A DNA stretch of 64,000 bases from Stachybotrys elegans (taxonomy: Eukaryota; Ascomycota; Sordariomycetes; Hypocreales; Stachybotryaceae), in assembly GCA_020746835.1 (NCBI GenBank), contig JAGPNK010000004.1:620001-684000 (forward strand), read 5' to 3'. Under the pieces are notes generated by a model. It saw only the letters and a program-made list of their open reading frames with translations, did no database searches and was not told the DNA's origin. A program made the translations under genes and the position numbers. Shown one piece after another: positions 12,798-27,288 of this stretch. Numbering within the stretch: position 1 is the stretch's first letter; every line of letters begins with the position of its first letter.

Positions 12798-14388
12798 TTA
12801 GACATGCTCTTCTGATTTCCCGTCCTCCTGCTGCTTCTCCTTCTCCTTCGTCGGTGCGTATTTGCTTCTGCGTCGTATCTGTTTGCCGTAGCGATAAAAC
12901 AAAAACGGAATTATGGACAGCACAGCTGCAAACCCACCAATCAGACTGCCTCCGCCTCCTATCCCCATAGCTTTGAACATCTGATTCGTAAATAGAGGGG
13001 CGGAGGCTCCTGCGGCAGACCTGAGGATGGTGTTGGCGGCGATTGCTGAAGCAGCGAACATGAGGTATGCATCCACGAGATAGTTGAGTACACCAACAAA
13101 GATGAGTAAAAGAGATGATGACAGAAGTCCTCCTGCAATTGTTGGAACAATCCAATGCACAGAACTGGAAGATTAGTTAGTAAAAGCGAATCAAGATCCA
13201 AGTCGTCACTTACTTGTATTCTGCAGTCCAGGCGAAGAAGAACATGGTGACTGCAAAGCCGACGCCACCTATCATGACCAGTGGGAGGCGATCTTCAGGT
13301 TCCATATCCTCGAGCCTTGCTTCGCCGCGTTGGATCTTCTTCTTCCGCCGCTGGGTGTCGAACAGAACTACAACACCTCCCAGCACCGCACCCACCACAG
13401 TGCCGAGCAAGGGCAATTCACCCACACCGCTGTTCCAACCTCGATGCTCTTGGAACACGATTGGATATATGCTGAAGAGCATGTACAGAAGTGTGTACAC
13501 GACTGCCATGTAAATCGCACATAGGAACGATATCGTGTCAAACAGAATCAGCCAGGGTCGCGTGAGAGCGATCTTGTATACCTCTCTGAGCGACCTGTTC
13601 GATGCTTCTGATGAGGCCTTGATATTTTCCGTTCCTGGAATACCGGACGCACGGATACGCTGAGCTTTCAGCCTTAAAATCGTCGGAGCGTGCGTCTCGG
13701 GAATCGTGAACATGAGAAGAGCGGTGCCAGCGCCCAGCCATAATAGCACGTAGAAGCTCCACCTCCAGTCCTTCTTGAGTTCGAGGAAGCCTGCGATGAC
13801 AGGGCCCAAAGCTGGACCAATCCACACCATGGCGCTGAAGCCCGCCATCGCATTGCCTCTTTGGAGGGGATTCCACAGGTCCGCGATGACTCCCGGCGCA
13901 TTGCTGAGAGGCGCCGAGACAAAGGTGCCCGTCAGAAATCGGCCGACGAGCAGACTTCCAAAGTTGGGGGCGAATGCACAGAGGAAGTTGAAGGCCAGGT
14001 AGAGTAGGAACGTGATGTAGAAAACCCATCGCCGACCGTAGAATTCTGATAGCGGTGCGAATACCAAGGGGCCAAGGCAGTATCCCAGAAGAAATACGGT
14101 TATGGTGAGACCAGCAGCCTCTAGAGAGATATGGAACGACTTGGATATGGAGCCAAAGCAGCCGCTGGGCGAACTCGAGGCAAATGTCGCATTCATAACG
14201 AGTAAGACGGCGCAGACGGTGATGCGTACTCGGCGGCTGACGGACCAATTCACTGGATTCTCTATGTCATCTGGTTCGAAGGCGAGGTAGCCATGTTGGT
14301 CTAGATATGGTGGACGGTCTCGCTCGAGGTCCCTGGTACGAAATGGCCTATTTAGAGGCCGGGAGAGGATTCTCGTGACAGAAACCAT
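12798..14388 (-). CDS. MFS transporter, DHA1-type (multidrug/polyamine-like)
   Basis: Major facilitator superfamily proton antiporter in a membrane. Model: complement(join(12798..13164,13214..14388)), one 49-nt intron, 513 aa, about 12 membrane segments. The loop after TM2 carries GPLVFAPLSEFYGRRW, typical of fungal DHA1 drug/polyamine exporters. A hydrophilic loop of about 60-70 residues splits the two six-helix halves. The C-terminus is highly charged (KEKEKQQEDGKSEEHV). The N-terminal NPVNWS motif is also typical of this subfamily. The substrate cannot be read from the sequence. Confidence 0.88.
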
Positions 14389-14959
14389 GATGTATGATTG
14401 CAGTGACGGTCGTTGCTGGTTTCTCTACGGTATCTAGCAGGCAACAAGACTGCCAGCCTGAGCAAGGGAGTCTTCGCTTTTATCACCTCGGGGACCGATC
14501 TGCACGGATGCTAGCAAGGCTGTATTAGAAATACGGAACCAGCTTGCCGGGCCTGGTGGTTGCTGTACACGATCTGCATCCTTCCTCCGATGGAACCGCT
14601 GCTCACAGTAATGACGAATACGGTAAAGGTCTGGTGCGATGACTGATTGACCGAGTCGTGCTACGTCACTATCCACGTTAAGGCGGGTTTAAGGAGCCAC
14701 GGAAGGTTCGGCAGATCGCTGAATGTGTGGTGTTTGGCCGCTAAATCCGACGCCAAATGGGCGGGATGGCGGTTAGGGTAGAGCCAGATGCTTGCTCTAA
14801 CTGCATTGCTACCAGGCAGCTTTCGGTCAAATCAACAAGTTAGAGGCACAGCGTTAGTTCTCATCGGCGTTCGCGCGTTTATAACATGGTTTCGTCGGCA
14901 TCGCGGTACATACGGTATCCCGACCCCGACGCCGTGTTCTTGCACCTCCGGCAGCCTTC
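14389..14959. other. upstream region of the MFS gene
   Basis: Promoter side of the minus-strand transporter gene. No gene or clear regulatory motif is visible. Composition becomes AT-rich from about 15000 towards the transposon nest. Confidence 0.4.
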
Positions 14960-15540
14960 TCAGAACATATGCCAACAAGCAATGCATATAACTGTAGGTC
15001 CCCTGACTTTATATGTAGTTTCTGCCGCTTCCGCTGCTATGGCTACTACCACCTTGATGCTATCGAGTTCTAGCTAATAGATCATTTAGTAGTCAAATAA
15101 TCTCTTCATTATCTAACTCCATTCTTAGTTCTATAGACACTAAGGCAATTATTATTGCTTATATATACCATCATACAATAAGCTCTTTTAGGAGACAATA
15201 GCTAACCTTATAGAGGCTAGCCTCATTAGAACACATGTAAGGGCTAGAGTATTTATACTGCTGTTCTTATTGTTTGCAGAATGATACCTAACATGACAGT
15301 GAATAGGTCAATAAATAGTATATACATACATTGAGTCTGCTAACTATAGGTTCCCCTGACTGCATATACTTTTGCTACTGTTGCTACTGCTATAGCCCCT
15401 ATATTGTTCTCTGGCTCTAGCTAACAAAAGATATTAGCTACAGTCTAATAATCCCTTTATTATTTAATACTATTCTTTAGTCCTGTAGATAGCAAGGCTA
15501 CTATTGTTTATATATACTATTGTTCTTTTTTTTACACTAG
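14960..15540. repeat. degenerate direct duplication, about 350-bp period
   Basis: Sequence from about 14990 to 15180 reappears, diverged, at about 15345-15525. Both start with AACT(G/A)TAGG(T/TT)CCCCTGAC and continue through a pyrimidine-rich stretch of TGCT/TTCC triplets, TAGCTAA and an AT-rich tail ending in TATATA. Differences are largely transitions, like those in the neighbouring RIP-decayed DNA. The element type is not recognised. Confidence 0.45.
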
Positions 15541-15702
15541 ATGTACCTACTATATTATATATACCATTATTCCTATCTATTCTCTTACCATATAAATCTA
15601 CTTTATTATATCTATCTCAAAGTCAAACAGCAAGGGATTCTAATGTTTTTATAGTTAAAACTTACTATATAAAACTACTTAAAGGGTAAGGACTTAAGTA
15701 AG

Positions 15703-15707
15703 CTTAG
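15703..15707. repeat. target-site duplication of element X (left)
   Basis: CTTAG here is repeated at 31190-31194, immediately outside the other end of element X. A 5-bp duplication is usual for LTR-retrotransposon integrases. Confidence 0.8.
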
Positions 15708-16059
15708 TATAATGGCAGTAGGATAGGAGAGTGAATAAAGTAGAAGGATGTCTAGTAGAAGATATATAGTAAGCTTAAAGGTAGGTTATCTAATAGATAC
15801 TAATTATTCTCTACCCTTCCCTTTCTTTAAGAGAGTAAGGTTCTAGGCTATTTATACTATTATCTAGCTATTATATTATAATTCTAATGTAACTAAATTA
15901 GAATATAAAGATACCTTATCCTATTATTATTCTAGCTATATAAATAGCTTTACTTTTACTATTAAATAGTAGCTTTTATATACTATTCTTTAGCTATATT
16001 TTTTATTTATAGCTATTATAATAGCCTTAGATACTTACTTTTAGTTTAGGCCTATAATA
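15708..16059 (-). repeat. 3' LTR of element X
   Basis: 352 bp. Its inner end at 16051-16059 is CCTATAATA, a decayed reverse complement of TGTCACAGG; its outer end is TATAATGGCAGT. It is the most strongly RIP-mutated of the four LTRs. A polypurine-tract-like stretch (minus AAAGAAAGGGCAG) adjoins it just inside the element. Confidence 0.8.
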
Positions 16060-19000
16060 GACTGCCCTTTCTTTTATATATCTATTTTTAAATATAGAGA
16101 GTAATTAGCTAATACTTTATAGCTTTCTAGCTAGTCCTTTACTAGCCTAATAGCTTAGTACTTTAGCTTTCTTTACTTTACTAATAGTTAATAGTATAGT
16201 TATTAGTATATTACTAGCTTTATTATAGTTAATAGAGTATTTAGAGTTTGTTTATAGTATAATATATATATAGATATATAAGTAAAACTAGCTAGAGATA
16301 GATCCTTAGAGTGTAATCTTATTATATACTATAAAAAGATAGTTTATAAGGTTACCTTAAGTAGGTATAGTTACTAATACTTCTAAAGATACTTTTATAA
16401 TACTATAAGGTATTTACTAGGTATAAATAACTAGTAGATATCTAGCTTTATAGTATATTCTACCTTTATATTACTAAGCTCTTTAAGTCTTTTTTTCTTT
16501 TTTCTTTAATATTACTTTTCTAACTATAAGGCCTAAATTATATTACTATATAAAGCTTTTAGCTAACCTTATAATAGCTTTATATATTTCTATAGTACTT
16601 AATATATATATAATAACTTTATTTATTTTTATTACTTATATTAATCTCTAGCTTATAGAGCTTTATTTATATTAATAAATAACTCTATAGAAAATTATTT
16701 CTCTTTATTTATTCTCCCTTATACTAAGGTATTATTACTAGAGCTAGAGGTATTAGTAGTAATTTTCTTATGTTTATATAGCTTTATAGCTTTAATAATT
16801 AAGGCTAAAAGTAAGGCTAACTTCTATTTATAAGTTGCCTTTATTTTTATTACTTATAGTTTACTTATTAAATAATAGTTAGTCTATTATATACTAATAC
16901 TACCTAACTATAGCTATAACTTAGAATTATATAAGTACTATATCTAAGCCTTATTATAATAATATAGATAGTAAGTAATTTACTTTATTTTTATAGCTTT
17001 TCTACTCTAACTTTACTATTAAATAGATTAATTAAGTATTACTATTATTATTTAAATAATAAGCTATATAAAAAGCTTACTAGTAGGTTTACTAAACTTA
17101 CTTAAAACCTTACTGCCTTTCTATTAGCTATAGTTTTTAATTTTTAAACTATTAAGCTTATATAGACTAAAGGAAAAAAGGTATTATAGATACTTAAAAA
17201 GAAAAAAGATACTTTAGCTACTTAAGCTAATTAGCTAATAGTAGTATAAGAATAATAGTAATACTACTAACTTAAGGTACTATAGGTTTAGTATAAGATT
17301 AATATAGTTAATAATACTTAAGCTATAGCTAAAGCTTAAATCTAGCTAGCTACTATAATAGCTTAGTATATCTTTCTATTTAAAAGCCTTAAGGTTTTAA
17401 TACTCTCTCTCTATATATATCTTTCTTTAGTACTAGCTTAAGTTAAAAATAATAAAGCTCTATTAAAGCTTAAAAAGATAAGGAATAAGGTAAGTACTAT
17501 TTTCTTTTATAATAGTAATATATTCTCTATATAAGGTATAGTATTAATAAAGGTTTAAGAGTTTTATTAATTAGTTATTCTAGTATTTTACTTTATTCTT
17601 TAGTATTTAAGGTTCTTTTTTAAGCTTTTTATTTACTTAGCTCTAGCTAAACACTAGCTTTATTCTATTAGTATAATTTTTAGAACCTTTCTAGCTTAGG
17701 GTTTCCCTTTTTTAAACCTTTATTTATTTTATAGTTTCTTTTCTATAAAACCTTTACTTTTCTTTTACTTAGAGCCTAGCTTTATATTTATTAATAACCT
17801 TAGTTATAATAAAGTTTTATCTTTTTTACTAAGTATTCTTAAACTTAAAAAAGTTCTTTTACTTTACTTTATATTTATAATATATCTAATTCTCTTTATA
17901 TACTAGGATTTTTTTAATCTCTTAAGTTTCTTTAGTAAGAAAGAGATATTAATTTAGCTTAGTAAGTTCTTTTTTTCTACTATAATATAGCTTTAGGTTA
18001 CTAATATTAAAGATATTATGTATTTTTATAGCTAATAGTAGTTATACTTAATAAACTAAGTAATATAGTTTAATAATATATTTAATTTAGTAAAAGTTAA
18101 TAAATTTCTCTATAAACTTTTTTAATAAATACTTTAGGTTTATATATTTAGTTAAAATAATAATTTAGTTATCTTTTTTAAACTCTTTAGTTAGTTATTT
18201 TTTATTATAATACTTTAAGTATATTACTTATACCTTTTATAACTACTATAAAGTAGTAACTTATACTATTTCTAAATTCTTAATTTATTATATTACTAAA
18301 CTATTTTTATTTACTTTATAATATATAACTAAGATCTAGCTAGGTCTATAGAGTATATAACCTAGTAGTAGCTATATTAATACTATATTACTTTCTTTAT
18401 ATATAGTTATATTCTATATAAAAGCAGTTATTAAAAGTAGATTAATCTAATCCTTTTATAACTATTTATAATATACTTTAATATAATATTTAATTATTTA
18501 ATTAATTTATTCTATTTAACTATTAGTTTATAAATAGAATATTATACTAAAGTATTATTTATATATAATAAAGTAGTAAAAGGTTTACTACTAGAATGCT
18601 TTTATAAAGATTTATATATAGTCTATTATAATACCCCTTAGTAAGCTAAAGTAAAGAAAAACATTCTTTAGTAATAGGGTTATTAATACTTTATAAATAA
18701 CCTTCTTATTTATTAAAATAAAGATTATATACTTTATTAGTCTATTTACTATAATTAATAGAGAGTTATACTTTCTTTTTTAAATTACTACTCTAGATAG
18801 ATCTATAATAAAATCTATTAAAATCTTTTTAAATAGTATAACTAGAATTAAAAGTACTACTAACTTACTATAAAGTTAATAATATTATACTTTATTTACC
18901 TAGTATAAGTTATATATTTTTATATACTATTTTATTTAAGCTTTTATTTTTAGTTAAAAGTAAAATATAATAATATACTTTAAGGTTTTTATAATATTCT

Positions 19001-19875
19001 AGTGCCTTATAGTAGGGTTATTATATAATAGCTAGAGAATCTTAGTTTTTAAGCTCTATAGAATAAAAATCTACTTCTTATAATATAGAAAGCTAGAGTC
19101 TTTTAATAATTAATAGTTTCTAACTATTAAGCTAGCTAGTAATATATCTATATATTATAGCTTTTCTTAAGTAAAGGTATTTCTCTATTATTTCTATTAA
19201 ATAGCCTTATTTAAAGACTTATTTAGTAATTTATCTATTATAGTTATATTTCTTTAATTACTTTATGTTTTTTCTTTTAAATTACTCTTTTAGATTTTAG
19301 TAAAACTATTATTTATTATTAATAAGTTATTTATAAAGACTATTACATTATATATAGACTAAAGGTAAATTTAATATATTTATTTTCTTCTAGTATTAGA
19401 ACTATTTATTAAATATAATCTATTTAGTATATAGTCTTCTTTAAAGCTCTTTTAGTACTACTAAATTATAGATTCTTTTCTATAACTCTCTAAGAGTTTC
19501 TTTAACTTATTATAGAATTACTACTAAAATATAATTACTATATAGCTTATACTTTAACCTTCTATTTTATAAAAGTTAACTCTATAAAATAATAGATCTA
19601 TAGAGTTATATACTCCTAGTTTATATTTAATTATAAAGTTAAATACTATTAATTTATCTAGAGCTACTAGCTATTTATAAGTTTACTTTACTTTTTCTAC
19701 TAAGTAAGTATAATTTAAATAATTAATAACTACTTTTATTTTATTTTATATATAAATAAAATAATACCTTTATATTTAGAATACTTTAATAATAATAAGT
19801 ATCTCTTTATTTAATATAAAGAGATTTACTATAGTACTACTTAGCTTCTTTAATATAAATATAACTAGATACTAG

Positions 19876-19880
19876 CTATC
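19876..19880. repeat. target-site duplication of element A (left)
   Basis: CTATC here and at 27639-27643 flank element A. The uninterrupted sequence exists inside A itself near 23170-23190 (minus strand), where CTATC occurs once. Confidence 0.85.
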
Positions 19881-20230
19881 TATTACAGGCCCAGACTAGA
19901 AGTAAGTGCCTAAAGCTACTATAGCAGCTATAGATAAGGAATGTAACTAAGGGACAGTATATAAAAGCTACTATTCAGTAGTAAAAGCAAAGCTATTCAT
20001 ACAGCCAGAATAATAATAGTATAGAGTACCTTTATATTCCAACCTAGCTATACTAAAATTATAATATAACAGCTAGATAATAATATAAATAGCCTAGAAT
20101 CTTGCTCTTTTAGAGAAAGAGAGGCAAAGAATAATTAGTATTTATTAAATAACCTACCTTTAAGCTTACTATATATCTCTTACTAAATATCCTTCTACTT
20201 TATTTACTTTTCTATCTCACTACTATTATA
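19881..20230 (+). repeat. 5' LTR of element A
   Basis: 350 bp from TATTACAGGCCC to CACTACTATTATA. It matches the 3' LTR of A and both LTRs of X. It keeps more C and G than the A 3' LTR (for example CAGGCCCAG versus TAGGCCTAG). Confidence 0.82.
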
Positions 20231-23200
20231 AGTTATTCTCTTTCTCTAAGTTACTATTAGACTAAAGACTATCTAGATAAAAAGATACCTAATTTTATTC
20301 CCACTTATATACTATATAGTAGCTCTATTATCAGTATAGCATAGAGCTCTTATATATATAATACTAAAATAAATTTATTGTCTAGTCTACTAACTATAAA
20401 GACTATAAATAATCTCTTTATAGTCTTAGTCCTTAAGCTAGACCTACTTTCTATAGTTAAGTCTATTTTATATAATCTCTTAGTTAGCTAAATACTTAAT
20501 CTAGCCAATAATATACTAAATAAGTATATTAGGCTCACTACTCTTAAAAGCCTATAGAAATATAAACTATAGTATGTTTAAAATATAGCTAGCTATAGCC
20601 ATTCCTTAATTAACCTATAGAAGCTACTAAAAGCAGAGAGTTTACACACTATAAAGATAAAGTAACCTAAAGATAACTCTTTTATAAAAGTATAGCTCTC
20701 TAAGCCTTAGCTCTATATACCTATCTATTTTAACCTTAATATATTTTTTTAAAGACTAAAGGCAGTCTTTTAAGCCTTACTAAATATAAGTAGTAGCTAT
20801 ATTACTTAAATTAACTATACCTCCTTCTATTTAAAAAAACTCCCTAAGTAGTAATAGAATAACTATCTAGCTACTAGAGTATTTAATTTTATACTAATTA
20901 TATAGACTAAGTTTATTAAGTAGTTATATAGATAAGTCTTTAGTAGTAATATCTATAACTAAAATACTATTTTAAAGATACTATACTTATACTAAAAATA
21001 CAAAAAGTCCCTTTTTATATTTATAGTATACTTTAAAAATATTATAGTAAAAGCTCTAACCTTATTATTAGAAAAGATCTATATCTTTTTCTTTTAAACT
21101 ATACTTACTAATTAAATAAAAAAAATATATTTAGTAAAAGACTACCTACTAGCTAGCTAGAGATTATTAAGTTAGCTATTACTATTAATATATAAATACT
21201 ATAGCTTATATATAGCCCTAAGCTATACTATAGTCAGACTATAGAGACAGTTTCTAAGTTAGTAATTTAAAGTAATTCTAAGAGTAACTAAGGCATTATA
21301 GTTAGTAACCCAACCCCTCTTCTAGCTATAATACTAAAGCTATATAGCTCTCTTACTAATAGTCTACCTATAACCTACTAATAAAAGGTAATATACTATA
21401 AGTATAGTATACTAGAATATATCTCTACCTATTATATAGTATCTAACTATAAGTAGTATAATAGTACTAAGTATATTACTAAAAGATATAGTATAAATAG
21501 CTTACTTATAAAAGTATTACTAATACCCCTTACTAACTATACTATAGCTATAGAGTCTAACTTAGTCTCTATAGCCTCTAGTATATAGTTCTATTAAATA
21601 GAAAGCAAGAATAATATAAGGTAGTATATTCTAATCTAAGGGTACTAGAGTTAGGTTCTAGTAATTACACTATTAGACTCTAGCTTAAATAGCTATTTAA
21701 TTTATTTTTAGCTAGCTAGTTCCCCTATAGAATAGCTCTTAAATATATCTAAAACCATTAGAGAATTCATACCTAAAGTAGTAATATAAGCTAAAGGCTA
21801 GATTAAAAAGCTTATAAAGATCATTAATAACTAGAAATAAATAAAGCTCTAGCTACTTACCTTTATAATAGTAAATAGAAAGAAAAACATTATTCTAAAT
21901 CTTCTATAGTTTTAAGTAGTTAACCTATAAATCTTATTTAAGTATAACTACTAGAATTACTCTATTACTATAAAGAACCTTAAAGTACTACTACTCTAGA
22001 AAGCTAAAAAAGCTACTATAACTTATAAATATACTATAATACTATAATAGAAAGACTAACAAAAGATAAAAGAGAAGTAACCTACTAGTAAACTAGCTTT
22101 ACAATTAGTAATATTTACTAAATATACTAATTTTAATAATATATTCTTATATAAATAAACTACTAAGTTACCTTCTATTTTAAAAAAAAAACATACTTTA
22201 TTAATCTAATTAATAATAAAGTACTACTATAAAGGCCTATCTATATCTATATAGTTAAAGAGCTAGAGGCTTTCTAAAGCTTCCTTAATACTATACTTAA
22301 ATATAATTAAATATAGTAATCTATAAGCCTAGTAGTAGTACCTATACTATTTATATTAAAAAAAGAAAAAAAGCTATAACTATATATTAACTATTATAGA
22401 CTTAATAAACTAATAGTTAAGCACTAGGTATCTATTTTATTAATTATAGAGATTTTTAATTAGCTATAGAGTATAGTTATCTATATAAAGATTAACTTAA
22501 TAAATGTATACTACTAGCTATACATTTATAAAAGCAATAAGTAAAAAACTACTTTCTAAACCTAGTATAGACTTTTTAAATTTCTAGTAATACTAATAGA
22601 GCTTATAAACATATCTATAACCTTTTAGAAGTTTATAAATAAAGTACTATAAAATCTAATAAATATTAGCTATATTATCTATTTAAATAATATTTTAGTC
22701 TTTAGCCACTTAGTTATAGAGTATATATAGTATATATATAAAGTACTTAAATAATTAAAAGCCTACTAACTATATACTAACCTAAAAAAGTATAAATTCT
22801 TAATAACCTAAATAAACTACCTTAGGTTTATAATAATACCTAAAAAATCTAAATAAAGCCAAAGTACATTAAGGCTATTATTAACTAGCTAAAGTCTAGT
22901 AGTATAAATAAAATATAATTACTACTTAGATTTATAGGGTTCTATTAATAATTTATTAAAAACTATAGCTATATTATTAAACTACTAACTAATCTTACCT
23001 AAGAAAAGGAAAAGAAAGTCTTCTAGCTAGGGTTTAATAAAAATAAATAATCTAGTAGCTTAAAAATATCTTTTTAAAAAAACCAATACTAAAGTAATTT
23101 AATCTAAAAGTAAAGATTCAGGTAGAAATAAATACCTTAGATTTTATAATTAGTACTATTTTATATAGCTATAGTAAGATAGCTAGTACTCAGTTATATT

Positions 23201-25017
23201 TATATTAAAGAAGCTAAGTAGTACTATAGTAAACCTCTTTATACTAAATAAAGAAATACTTACTATTATTAAAGCATTCTAAATATAGAGACATTATCTT
23301 ACCTATATATAGAACAAGATAAAAGTAATTACTAATCACCTAAATTACACTTACTTAATAAAAAAGTAAAGTTAACTTATAAATAGCTAGTAGCTCTAGA
23401 TAAATTAGTAATATTTAACTTTATAATTAAATATAAACCAAAAGTATATAACCCTATAGATCTATTATCTTATAAAGTTAACTTCTATAAAACAGAAGAT
23501 TAAAGTATAAGCTATATAGTAGCTACATTTTAGTAGTAATTCTATAATAAATTAAAAAACCCTTAGAAAGTTATAGAAAAGAACCTATAATCCAGTAGTA
23601 CTAGAAAAGCTCTAGAGAGAACTATATACTAAATAGATTATACTCAATAGATAGTCTTAATACTAGAAAGAGATAAATATATTAAACCTACCTTTAGTCT
23701 ATATATAATATAATAGTTTCTATAGATAACTTACTAGTAATAAGCAGTAGTCTTACTAAAACCCAAGAGAGTAATTTAGAAAAAAAAACATAGAGTAATT
23801 AAAGAAGTATAACTATAATAGATAAACTACTAAATAAGTCTTTAAATAAGGCTATTTAATAGAAGTAATAGAGAAATGTCTTTACCTAAGAAAAACTATA
23901 ATATATAAATATATTATTAGCTAGCTTAATAGTTAGAAGCTATTAGTTATTAAAAGACTCTGGCTTTCTATATTATAAAAAGTAGATTTTTATTCTATAG
24001 GGCTTAAAAACTAAAATTCTCTAGCTATTATATAATAACCCTACTGTAAGGCACTAGAGCATTATAAAAACCTTAAAGTATATTATTATATTTTACTTTT
24101 AGCTAGAAATAAAAGCTTAAGTAAAGCAATATATAAAAATATATAACTTATACTAGGTAAATAAAGTATAATACTATTAACTCTATAGTAAGTTAGTAGT
24201 GCTTTTAATCCTAACTATATTATTTAAGAAAATTTTAATAGATTTTATTATAGACCTACCTAAAGTAATAGTTTAAAAAAAAAAGTATAACTCTTTATTA
24301 GTTATAATAGATAGACTAATAAAGTATATAATCTTTATTCTAATAAATAAAAAGGTTATCTATAAAGTATTAGTAATCCTACTATTAGAGAATGTCTTTC
24401 TTTACTTTAGTTTATTAAAGGGTATTATAATAGACTATATATAAATCTTTATAAAAGTATTCTAGTAATAAACCTTCTACTACCTTATTACATATAAGTA
24501 GTGCCTTAGTATAACATTCTATCTATAGACTAATAGCTAAATAAAGCAAATAAACCAAATAGTTAAGCACTATATTAAAGCCTATTATAAATAGTTATAA
24601 AAGGATTAAATTAACCTATTTCTAATAGCCACTTTTATATAGAATATAGCTATATATAAAAAAAGTAATATAGCATTAGTATAGCTACTATTAGATTATA
24701 TATCCTATAGACCTAGCTAGATCTTAGTTATATATTATAAAGCAAATAAAAATAGCTTAGTAGTATAATAAATTAAGAATTTAAAAATAGTATAAGCTAC
24801 TATCTTATAATAGCTATAAAAATATAAGTAATATACTTAAAGTATTATAATAAAAAACAACTAACTAAAGAGTTTAAAAAAGATAACTAAGTTATTATCT
24901 TAACTAAATATATAAACCTAAAGTATCTATTAAAAAAGTTCATAGAGAAATTTATTAGCTCTTACTAAATTAAATACATTATTAAGCTATACTACTTAGC
25001 CTATTAAGTATAACTAC

Positions 25018-25253
25018 TGAGATAGGGAAATTTAACCCAAGTTGCTATAGAGAGCCCTAGCCAGGCTGCCTAAATCTGTATAAGTAGATTGGTTCTAGGA
25101 ACCTGAAAATACCATGCTTTTTCCCTCTTTTACATAACTTTTCTAAAATCGCATAACATGCTAGCTTTTGGATCAGTTGGTTCGGCCTGACTGCAAGCTG
25201 CTATCTGCATTACTGACCGTTTTGTGAGTGGTGTTGTGTTTTCCCTTATCTCA
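25018..25253 (+). mobile_element. solo-LTR-like 236-bp element, copy 1
   Basis: Begins TGAGATAGGGAAA and ends TTTCCCTTATCTCA, so it has TG...CA ends and short inverted termini, and is flanked by CTAC (25014-25017 and 25254-25257). The matching site in element X near 18020-18045 lacks the insertion. It contains TGTATAAG, a possible TATA-like element. TG...CA ends plus a 4-bp duplication fit a solo LTR of another family; a small inverted-repeat transposon is the alternative. Confidence 0.7.
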
Positions 25254-27288
25254 CTACCATTAGCTATAAAAATACACAATATCTTTAATATTAGCAACCT
25301 AGAGCTATATTATAGTAAAGAGAGAGAACCTATTAAGCTAGACTAATATCCTTTTCTTATTAAAGAAACTTAAAAGATTAAAAAAATCCTAGTATATAGA
25401 GAGAATTAAATATATTATAAATATAAAGTAAAGTAAAAAAACTTTTTTAAGTCTAAGAATATTTAGTAGAAAAGGCAAGACTTTATTATAATTAAGATTA
25501 TTAATAAGTATAAAGCCAGGCTCTAAGTAAAAGGGGAGTAAGGGCCTTATAGAAAAGAAACTATAAAATAGCTAAAAATTTAAAAAAAAGAAACCCTAAG
25601 CTAGAAAGGTTTTAAAAATTATACTAATAATAGTAGCTAGTAAAGTAAAAGCTTAAGAGAGTTCTAAAAATTATATTGGTAGAATAAAGCTAGCACTTAG
25701 CTAGAGCTAAGTAAGTAAAAAGCTTAGAAAAAAACCTTAAATGCCAGAGAATAGAGTAAAATACTAGGGCAGCTAATTAGTAAAACCCTTAAATCCTTAT
25801 TAATACTATACTTTACATAGGGAATATACTACTATTATAAAGGAGAATAGTACTTATTTTACTCTTTATCCTTTTTAAGCTCTAATAGAGTCTTATTATT
25901 CTTAACCTAGGCTAGTACTAAAAAAAAATATATATAGGGAGAAAGTACTAAGACCTTAAGGCTTTTAAATAAAAAGATATACTAGGCTATTATAGTAGCT
26001 AGCTAGGTCTAGGCTTTAGCTATAGCTTAAGTACTATTAATTACATTAATCTTATACTAAACCTATAGTACTTTAAGTCAATAGTATTACTACTACTCTT
26101 ATACTACTACTAGCTAGCTAGCTTAAGTAGCTAAAATACCTTTTTTCTTTTTAAATATTTATAATATCTTTTTCTCTTTAGTCTATATAAGCTTAATAGC
26201 CTAAAGATTAGAAACTATAGCTAATAGAAAGGCAGTAAGGTTCTAAGTAAGTTTAGTAAATCTATTAGTAAGCTTCTTATATAGCTTATTATTTAAATAA
26301 TAATAGTAATACTTAGTTAATCTATCTAGTAGTAAAGTTAGGGTAGAAAAGCTATAAAGATAAAGTAAATCACTTACTATCTATATTATTATAATAAAGC
26401 TTAAATATAGTACTTATATAATCCTAAATTATAGCCATAGTTAGATAGTATTAATATATAATAGACTAGCTATTGTCTAGTAAATAGACTATAAGTAGTA
26501 AAAACAAAGGCAACTTATAGATAAAAATTAGCCTTACTCTTAGCTTTAATTGCCAGGGCTATAAAGCTATATAAACACAAGAAGATTACTACTAGTACCT
26601 CTAGCTCTAGTAATAATACCTTAATATAAAAAAAACAAACAAAAAAAACAATCCCCTATAGGGTTATTTACTAATACAAACAAAACCCTATAAGCTAGAG
26701 ATTAATACAAGTAGCAAAGAATAGACAAAGTCATTATATATATACTAAGTGCTATAGAAAATACACAAAGCTATTATAAGATTAGCTAAAAGCCTTATAT
26801 AGTAGTATAATCCAGGCCTTATAGTTAGAAAAGTAATATTAAAGAAAGAAAAAAAGAAAACTTAAAAAGCTTAGTAGTATAAAAGCAAAATATACTATAA
26901 AACTAGATATTTACTAGTTATTTATATCTAGCAAATATCTTATAGTATTATAAAAGTATCTTTAGAAATATTAATAACTATATCTACTTAAGGTAACCTT
27001 ATAAACTACCTTTTTATAGTATATAATAAAATTATACTTTAAAGATCTATTTCTAGCCAGTTTTACTTATATATCTATATATATATTATATTATAAATAA
27101 GCTCTAAATGCCCTATTAATTATAAAAAAGCTAGTAATATACTAATAACTATACTACTAACTATTAGTAAGATAAAGAAAGCTAAAGTATTAGGCTACTA
27201 GGCTAGTAAAGAACTAGCTAGAAAGCTATAAGACATTAACTAATTACTCTCTATGTTTAAAAATAGATATATAGAAAGAAAGATAGTC

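Noticed and set aside
25015..25256. Tc1/mariner-type MITE with TA target
   Set aside because: Comparison with the empty sites shows 4-bp duplications (CTAC, GTAG), not TA, and the ends are TG...CA.
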